Source of the DNA: an uncultured Methylococcaceae bacterium
Lineage (GTDB): Bacteria > Pseudomonadota > Gammaproteobacteria > Methylococcales > Methylomonadaceae
Assembly: GCA_903939355.1 (NCBI GenBank)
Contig: CAJAHC010000002.1
Span: 1-11,203 of the forward strand
Reading direction: 5' to 3'
DNA length: 11,203 nt
Shown piece by piece: positions 6,131 through 11,203 of this stretch (positions are counted from its first letter, which is position 1; the number at the start of each line of letters is the position of its first letter). The notes under the pieces were generated by a model. That model saw only the letters and a program-made list of their open reading frames with translations, was not told the DNA's origin and ran no database searches. Made by a program: the position numbers and the translations under genes.

Positions 6131-7642
6131 ATGAAACTTAATGATTTATTAGATGGATTTATAACCTTCTCAAATTCAAATTTGAAGGGAGTCGTTGATA
6201 AGACCATAACTGGGCTAGCACTGAATAGTCAATCGGTAGTATCAGGGAGTGTATTTATCGCCTTAGCAGGCAGCAAGCAGCACGGATTGTCTTATATAGA
6301 TCAAGCTGTTGCCAAAGGTGCAATTGCAGTTATTTTTGATCCTGCAGGTGGTGGTAAACAGATGGCTGAACAGCTTAATTATTTACCGTTAATTGAAGTA
6401 GATAATTTAAATCTAAAATTGGGCGAAATAGCTTCTCGCTATTATGGAAACCCTTCTAGATTTATAACTGTAATTGGCATCACCGGTACAAATGGAAAAA
6501 CCTCTTGCAGTCAGTTTTTAAGTCAGATGTTAGAAGAATGCGGAATAATCGGCACATTAGGATGGGGAGAATCCGACAAGCTAAATAAAACGTTCAATAC
6601 CACACCTGATGCTCTGGAAAATCAAAGAATATTAGCTGAACTATTAACCAATAAGAAAAAAGTTGTAGCGATGGAAGTTTCATCACATGGGTTAGTACAG
6701 AATAGAGTTAATGGCGTTATTTTCAAGGGCGCCGTTTTTACAAATATTAGCCAAGATCATCTAGATTATCACGGCACTATGGAAGCCTACCTGCAAGCCA
6801 AATTAACACTACTAAATAAACCAGGCCTGACTTTTGTAGTAGTAAATTTGGATGATGTTTACAGTGACCAGATTATTGAGGCCATACCTGAAGGAGTTGC
6901 AATTTGGGGTATCAGTACTCAAGGTAAAACCAAAGCTGCTTATGAATGCGTTAATGCAGAAAATATTCTGCATACAGTAAATGGTATTGAATTTGATATC
7001 CGCTGGCAAAATGCTATGGAGCATATAAAAATACCTATTTTTGGTGACTTTAATAGCGAAAACATTTTGGCCGTTCTTGCTGTTATGTTAGCAATGGGCA
7101 TTTCAATGCCAGATGCAATTAATAAATTGCAGTTGGTAAGGCCTATTAAAGGGCGCATGGAACGTTTTGGTGGCGATGATGGCAACCCATTAATTTTTGT
7201 CGATTACGCTCATACACCCGACGCATTAAATAAAGTTTTATCCAGTTTAAGGAAGCATTGCCTAAAAAACTTATGGCTTGTGTTTGGTTGTGGAGGCAAC
7301 AGGGATAAAGGTAAGCGATCTCAAATGGGTCGTATTGCCGAACACTGGGCCGATCACATAATTGTCACCGATGACAATCCACGCTTTGAAAATAGCCTGT
7401 ATATAGTCAAGGATATTTTGTCTGGCTTTAGTGCCTCAAATGATGGCACTTATAAAACTAGCGTAGAAGTGATTCAAAACAGAGCGCTAGCCATTCAAAA
7501 TGCAATAGCGAGAGCGTCTAATAGTGACTGTATCGTAGTTGCAGGAAAAGGTCACGAAAGTTATCAAGAAATCAATGGGGTACAACAAGCATTCAGTGAT
7601 GCCCAGGTAGTAATTGATGCATTAAAAATGAGGGCAGGATGA
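6131..7642 (+). CDS. murE: UDP-MurNAc-L-Ala-D-Glu:meso-DAP ligase MurE
   Basis: MurE is the cytoplasmic ATP-dependent ligase that adds the third residue of the stem peptide. The 503-residue protein has the three Mur ligase domains. The N-terminal UDP-MurNAc-binding part contains LNSQSVVSGSVFIALAG (31-47). The ATPase domain has the P-loop GITGTNGKTS at 116-125, EVSSHGL (182-188) and K224 in LQAKLTLL, the position of the carbamylated lysine of E. coli MurE. The C-terminal domain has DYAHTPDAL (358-366), FGCGGNRDKGKR (385-396), DDNPRFE (414-420) and GKGHESYQ (472-479). The DNPR motif (415-418) is the known marker of enzymes that select meso-diaminopimelate rather than lysine, consistent with a Gram-negative wall. 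The stop overlaps the murF start in ATGA. Confidence 0.97.
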   Translation: MKLNDLLDGFITFSNSNLKGVVDKTITGLALNSQSVVSGSVFIALAGSKQHGLSYIDQAVAKGAIAVIFDPAGGGKQMAEQLNYLPLIEVDNLNLKLGEIASRYYGNPSRFITVIGITGTNGKTSCSQFLSQMLEECGIIGTLGWGESDKLNKTFNTTPDALENQRILAELLTNKKKVVAMEVSSHGLVQNRVNGVIFKGAVFTNISQDHLDYHGTMEAYLQAKLTLLNKPGLTFVVVNLDDVYSDQIIEAIPEGVAIWGISTQGKTKAAYECVNAENILHTVNGIEFDIRWQNAMEHIKIPIFGDFNSENILAVLAVMLAMGISMPDAINKLQLVRPIKGRMERFGGDDGNPLIFVDYAHTPDALNKVLSSLRKHCLKNLWLVFGCGGNRDKGKRSQMGRIAEHWADHIIVTDDNPRFENSLYIVKDILSGFSASNDGTYKTSVEVIQNRALAIQNAIARASNSDCIVVAGKGHESYQEINGVQQAFSDAQVVIDALKMRAG

Positions 7643-9018
7643 AGATGTTGCTAAGTGACTGCGCTAAAACCGTACGAGGAAAACTCGTCGGAGAGGATGT
7701 GTCCTTCACATCCATAAGCATAGACACACGAGCAATCAAGCCAAGTCAACTTTATATTGCTATCAAAGGGCATAATTTTGACGGTAATGAGTTTATTGAT
7801 GAAGCTCAAAAAACTGGGGCAATCGCAGCTATTATCCATGATGGCGTAAAAACAGAATTAGCACATATTATTGTTGGAGATTCACGATTAGCATTAGCTG
7901 AACTGGCTGGCGAGTGGCGGCGCTTACTTTCCATGGACAGAAAAGATCCCCTATCGGTTGTTGGCATCACTGGTAGTAACGGTAAAACTACGACCAAAGA
8001 AATGGTGGCAGCCATACTTGCTACCAACGCGTCTGTCTTATGTACACAAGGAAACCTAAATAATGACATTGGCGTGCCTTTGACCTTATTGAAACTAAAT
8101 GAACAGCATCGATATGCAGTGATTGAAATGGGTGCGAATCATGCAGGTGAAATTGCATATACCAGTCAATATGTAAATGCGGATGTAGTAATTATTACTA
8201 ATGCCGGCGCAGCTCATTTAGAGGGCTTCATTAATCTTGAAGGTGTCGCCAAAGCAAAAGGTGAAATTATCGAGACGCTCAAAGTTGATGGCATTGCTGT
8301 TATTAACCATGACGACGACTATTTTAACTACTGGAAATCAGTAGCTGGAAATAAAAAAATACTTTCATTTGGGTTAAAAAATACTGCAGACATAACAGCA
8401 AAGTCGATTAAGACGACTATCCGTGACAACTCATTTATTACTACATTTACGTTAGTAACATCACTAGGTTCAATAGATATTAATTTACAGTTGGCTGGGC
8501 AACACAATGTACTCAATGCCTTGGCTTCAGCAGCAGCTTGCATAGCATTAAATATAAACTTGCAAACAATTAAGCAAGGTCTTGAAAAGCTAAGCCCAGT
8601 AACAGGTAGATTGCAACCCTTAGTTAGTCGTTTGGGCAATATCATCATTGATGATACCTATAATGCTAACGCAGATTCACTTCAAGCAGGTCTGGATGTG
8701 CTTGCTAACATTTCCGGTAAACCCTGGCTAGTTTTGGGGGCGTTTGGAGAGCTAGGTCCTGACAGCCCAAAGATTCATGAAGAAATGGCGCAACAAATTA
8801 AAGCAAGTGGCGTTATAAGACTTATGGCTATTGGAACTGACAGTAAAAAAACTGTTCAAGCATTTGGAGGGGGCGGGACATTTTTTGAAACACAACAAGA
8901 CTTAATCGACGCATTAAAAGAAGAGTTACAAGGCGATGAGACAATTCTAATTAAAGGATCAAGGGCGCAACACATGGAAAATGTAGCGGCAGCTTTGGTT
9001 GAAAATTTCAGGAACTGA
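7639..9018 (+). CDS. murF: UDP-MurNAc-tripeptide:D-Ala-D-Ala ligase MurF
   Basis: MurF completes the cytoplasmic pentapeptide by adding D-Ala-D-Ala to UDP-MurNAc-tripeptide using ATP. The 459-residue protein carries the N-terminal [18 protein letters not shown] (27-44), the P-loop [14 protein letters not shown] (109-122), [16 protein letters not shown] (136-151), [10 protein letters not shown] (163-172), [11 protein letters not shown] (287-297), the C-terminal [10 protein letters not shown] (338-347) and [10 protein letters not shown] (439-448). All are typical MurF motifs and nothing is missing. The start at ATG 7639 overlaps the murE TGA by 4 nt (ATGA), with AGG at 7636-7638 region as a poor ribosome site; ATG 7645 two codons in is an alternative. 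Such an overlap suggests re-initiation by ribosomes ending murE. The next gene, mraY, starts 4 nt after the TGA. Confidence 0.97.
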   Translation: MKMLLSDCAKTVRGKLVGEDVSFTSISIDTRAIKPSQLYIAIKGHNFDGNEFIDEAQKTGAIAAIIHDGVKTELAHIIVGDSRLALAELAGEWRRLLSMDRKDPLSVVGITGSNGKTTTKEMVAAILATNASVLCTQGNLNNDIGVPLTLLKLNEQHRYAVIEMGANHAGEIAYTSQYVNADVVIITNAGAAHLEGFINLEGVAKAKGEIIETLKVDGIAVINHDDDYFNYWKSVAGNKKILSFGLKNTADITAKSIKTTIRDNSFITTFTLVTSLGSIDINLQLAGQHNVLNALASAAACIALNINLQTIKQGLEKLSPVTGRLQPLVSRLGNIIIDDTYNANADSLQAGLDVLANISGKPWLVLGAFGELGPDSPKIHEEMAQQIKASGVIRLMAIGTDSKKTVQAFGGGGTFFETQQDLIDALKEELQGDETILIKGSRAQHMENVAAALVENFRN

Positions 9019-9022
9019 AGAA

Positions 9023-10105
9023 ATGTTACTTTATTTTGCAGATTATTTAATGACTTTCGATGGTGGCTTTAGGGTATTTCAATACCTAACATTTAGAGCC
9101 ATTCTAGGCGCACTAACCTCGCTATTGATTTCGTTTATTATTGGTCCGTTAATGATTAGAAAATTAAGCTCCAACAAAATTGGACAAAGTATTCGTGAAT
9201 TAGGACCAAAATCACATTATGAGAAATCAGGCACGCCCACAATGGGTGGTACTTTAATATTGATAGCAATTGCAATAAGTACTTTGTTATGGGCAGATCT
9301 TACTAATCGTTATATATGGGTCATTCTATTGGTCACAATGGGTTACGGTATCATTGGATTTATTGATGACTATAGAAAAGTAGTTAAAGGTAATAGTGAT
9401 GGCTTATCTGCCAAAGCTAAATATTTAGCACAATCAGTAATAGGTTTAACAGCCGCCATTTTTCTATATAAAACAGCCATTCTTCCTGCAGAAACCCAAT
9501 TCATAATTCCTTTTTTCAAGGATTTTATGTTGGATATGGGTTGGATGTATATTGTTCTAACTTATTTTGTCATCGTTGGAACCAGTAATGCAGTTAACTT
9601 AACTGATGGTCTAGATGGCTTAGCCATTATGCCAACAGTCATGGTTGCAGGAGGTCTAGGCATTTTTGCTTACCTGTCGGGTCACGTAACATTTTCAGAT
9701 TATTTAGCTATTCCTTATCTACCTAACGCAGGTGAGCTTATAGTATTTTGTGCGGCTTTAGTTGGAGCGGGTCTTGGATTTTTATGGTTTAACGCCTACC
9801 CCGCGATGGTATTTATGGGTGACGTTGGTGCGTTGGCATTGGGTGCTGCTTTAGGCGTTTTGGCAGTATTGGTTAGACAAGAAATCGTACTCATGATTAT
9901 GGGCGGCGTGTTCGTTATGGAAACAGTTTCTGTAATGATTCAAGTAGCTTCATTTAAGTTAACCGGAAAGCGTGTTTTTCGTATGGCGCCCATACATCAC
10001 CATTTTGAATTGAAAGGCTGGCCGGAGCCAAGAGTAATCGTACGTTTCTGGATTATTACGGTAATTCTAGTGTTAATTGGATTAGCCACCTTAAAGTTGA
10101 GATGA
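9023..10105 (+). CDS. mraY: Phospho-MurNAc-pentapeptide translocase MraY
   Basis: MraY is the polytopic inner-membrane enzyme that transfers phospho-MurNAc-pentapeptide from UDP to undecaprenyl phosphate, giving lipid I. From ATG 9023 the protein is 360 residues, the same as E. coli MraY, and begins MLLYFADYL in line with its homologues. AGGA at 9010-9013 sits 9 nt upstream. A longer frame from a TTG at 8999 would overlap murF and adds 8 unmatched residues. Key residues are present: the Asp pair D115-D116 in [21 protein letters not shown] (189-201), D267 in FMGDVGA, and the histidine cluster [11 protein letters not shown] (322-332). About ten hydrophobic segments are visible, including near residues 26-45, 75-92, 95-114, 180-190, 208-222, 241-257 and 340-355. 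Wording such as [12 protein letters not shown] and [11 protein letters not shown] recalls betaproteobacterial MraY. Confidence 0.97.
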   Translation: MLLYFADYLMTFDGGFRVFQYLTFRAILGALTSLLISFIIGPLMIRKLSSNKIGQSIRELGPKSHYEKSGTPTMGGTLILIAIAISTLLWADLTNRYIWVILLVTMGYGIIGFIDDYRKVVKGNSDGLSAKAKYLAQSVIGLTAAIFLYKTAILPAETQFIIPFFKDFMLDMGWMYIVLTYFVIVGTSNAVNLTDGLDGLAIMPTVMVAGGLGIFAYLSGHVTFSDYLAIPYLPNAGELIVFCAALVGAGLGFLWFNAYPAMVFMGDVGALALGAALGVLAVLVRQEIVLMIMGGVFVMETVSVMIQVASFKLTGKRVFRMAPIHHHFELKGWPEPRVIVRFWIITVILVLIGLATLKLR

Positions 10106-10127
10106 ACCCAGTGTACAAAAATAACAC

Positions 10128-10166
10128 ATGCGCATCACAAATTACATCTTGCCAAATGAGCACTAG
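10128..10166 (+). other. 12-codon mini reading frame abutting the murD start
   Basis: ATG 10128 opens a frame of 12 codons (MRITNYILPNEH) that ends in TAG at 10164-10166; the murD ATG is the very next base. A second tiny frame, ATG 10156 to TGA 10170, overlaps the murD ATG in ATGA form. Either could pass ribosomes on to murD, which has a weak site of its own. There is no evidence that either is translated, and both may be chance. Confidence 0.25.
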
Positions 10167-11203
10167 ATGAACCTAAACAATGTTGCGATCCTTGCCGCGC
10201 TAAACAAGAACTTTGGACTTGATCCTCAGCGCTCAAGGATATTAATAGTCGGTCTTGGAGAGACTGGTATTTCTGTCGCACATTTCTTGCACAAGCTTGG
10301 ATTTACATTTGCAATTACCGATAGTCGTGACAATCCACCATTAAAAGATACTCTTTATGATGAACTGCCTGATACACCTTTATTTCTCGGCGGTTTTGAT
10401 GAAACTGCTCTCAAAGTTGCAACTCATCTCATCGTTAGTCCAGGCATATCAATGGAAGAAAAAGCAATTTATAAAGCGATTGCCCATGGCTCAAAGACAT
10501 TAAGTGACATTGATTTATTCACTTGTTCAGTCAATGCCCCTATTATCGCAATTACTGGCTCCAATGGTAAAAGCACAGTCACTACCATGGTAGGCGACAT
10601 GGCTAAATGTGCTGGAAAAAAAGTTGCAGTGGGAGGGAACCTTGGTACTCCTGCACTTGATTTACTTGGACAAGAAGCAGAATTGTATGTACTAGAGCTT
10701 TCCAGTTTTCAGCTAGAACGAACTACAAGTCTAAATGCAGTTGCAGCAACAATACTTAACCTTTCTGCAGACCACTTGGATAGACATGTAAACATGGCGA
10801 ATTATGCCAAAGAGAAACAAAGTATTTTTAACGGTAATGGCGTCATGGTCATTAATATTGATGACCCAATTGTTAATGCTATGCAAGACATTGACAGATG
10901 TATTTTTAGTTTTTCAATTAAGACAAGTGCAGACTTTCATATAGACCGCAAAAATAATGTGGAGTATTTGATGCACAACAATGAATGTTTAATGCCGCTA
11001 GCCGAGTTGCCGCTTGAAGGCAGACATAACGCAGCAAATGCTTTAGCTGCACTAGCTTTGGGAACATCTATTGGTTTGGATAAACAAGCTATGTGTAATG
11101 CCTTAAAAAAATTTAAAGGCTTGGATCATAGAATGCAACGAGTAGCAGAAATACAAGGAGTTACTTGGGTAAACGACTCAAAGGCAACCAATATTGGTGC
11201 CTG
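10167..11203 (+). CDS. murD: UDP-MurNAc-L-alanine:D-glutamate ligase MurD, cut by right edge
   Basis: MurD adds D-glutamate to UDP-MurNAc-L-Ala, the step before MurE. The frame starting at ATG 10167 stays open to the end of the window: 345 codons of an expected 440-470. Visible motifs are the N-terminal nucleotide-binding fold ILIVGLGETGIS (25-36), VSPGIS (90-95), the P-loop AITGSNGKSTVTTM (128-141), GGNLGTPALDLL (156-167), YVLELSSFQLE (174-184), NLSADHLDRH (198-207), K217 as the probable carbamylated lysine, EGRHNAANALAALAL (284-298), and NDSKATNIGA at the edge, which normally opens the third domain. The N-terminus is about 17 residues longer than in E. coli before the GLGETG motif, with no later ATG to replace it. 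There is only a weak GAG at 10158-10160 as ribosome site. It lies 61 nt after mraY, the widest gap in this operon. Confidence 0.95.
   Translation, partial: MNLNNVAILAALNKNFGLDPQRSRILIVGLGETGISVAHFLHKLGFTFAITDSRDNPPLKDTLYDELPDTPLFLGGFDETALKVATHLIVSPGISMEEKAIYKAIAHGSKTLSDIDLFTCSVNAPIIAITGSNGKSTVTTMVGDMAKCAGKKVAVGGNLGTPALDLLGQEAELYVLELSSFQLERTTSLNAVAATILNLSADHLDRHVNMANYAKEKQSIFNGNGVMVINIDDPIVNAMQDIDRCIFSFSIKTSADFHIDRKNNVEYLMHNNECLMPLAELPLEGRHNAANALAALALGTSIGLDKQAMCNALKKFKGLDHRMQRVAEIQGVTWVNDSKATNIGA

Noticed and set aside
8999..9022. TTG at 8999 as the mraY start
   Set aside because: It would overlap murF by 20 nt and adds 8 residues without family match; ATG 9023 has a suitable AGGA and gives exactly the 360-residue length.
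10111..10127. Hairpin terminator between mraY and murD
   Set aside because: Only a 4-bp GTGT/ACAC stem is present and no T-tract follows; the cluster is expected to continue into murD.
1..11203. CRISPR array, insertion sequence, tRNA, prophage or defence system
   Set aside because: No spaced repeats, transposase or integrase frames, tRNA folds or defence-type proteins were seen on either strand; the other long frames overlap well-identified genes in the wrong frame or strand.

Overview
The window is a piece of an AT-rich (roughly 40% G+C by eye) proteobacterial chromosome carrying the 5' half of the division and cell wall (dcw) cluster. The source looks Gram-negative: there is an outer-membrane-type DUF2490 protein, a type A RNase P RNA, a meso-diaminopimelate-type MurE, and MraY, FtsI and RsmH sequences of proteobacterial type. 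Details of MraY, FtsL and FtsI recall Betaproteobacteria (Nitrosomonadales/Methylophilales-like). A gammaproteobacterium is not excluded, because no alignment could be run.

Layout. Bases 1-691 hold the 3' part of an exported DUF2490 protein, open at the left edge. Bases 692-844 hold a perfect 10-bp inverted repeat with a 44-nt centre, then the start region of a LysR gene. Bases 845-1744 hold a CysB/Cbl-type LysR regulator that is complete in domain content but broken by an in-frame TGA after residue 63. Bases 1953-2306 are the RNase P RNA gene rnpB. Bases 2307-2714 are a gene-free stretch ending in the dcw promoter region: two sigma70-like promoters, then three AAGTGGT repeats at exact 10-bp spacing (a probable MraZ operator), then the ribosome binding site. 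From 2715 to the right edge eight genes run on the + strand: mraZ, rsmH, ftsL, ftsI, murE, murF, mraY and murD. murD is cut by the window end.

How the genes work together. MraZ is the cluster's own regulator and very likely binds the repeats just upstream of its gene. RsmH methylates 16S rRNA. FtsL and FtsI (PBP3) are divisome membrane proteins; FtsI is the septal transpeptidase. MurD, MurE and MurF add D-Glu, meso-DAP and D-Ala-D-Ala in turn to the UDP-MurNAc peptide, and MraY transfers the finished precursor to undecaprenyl phosphate to give lipid I. Gene junctions are very tight (0, 0, 10, -4 and 4 nt) from rsmH to mraY, so this is one transcription unit with probable translational coupling. 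The mraY-murD junction is looser (61 nt).

I found no new multi-gene system. The points most worth checking are the interrupted CysB-like regulator, the MraZ operator layout, the inverted repeat at 710-773, and the short reading frame that abuts the murD start.
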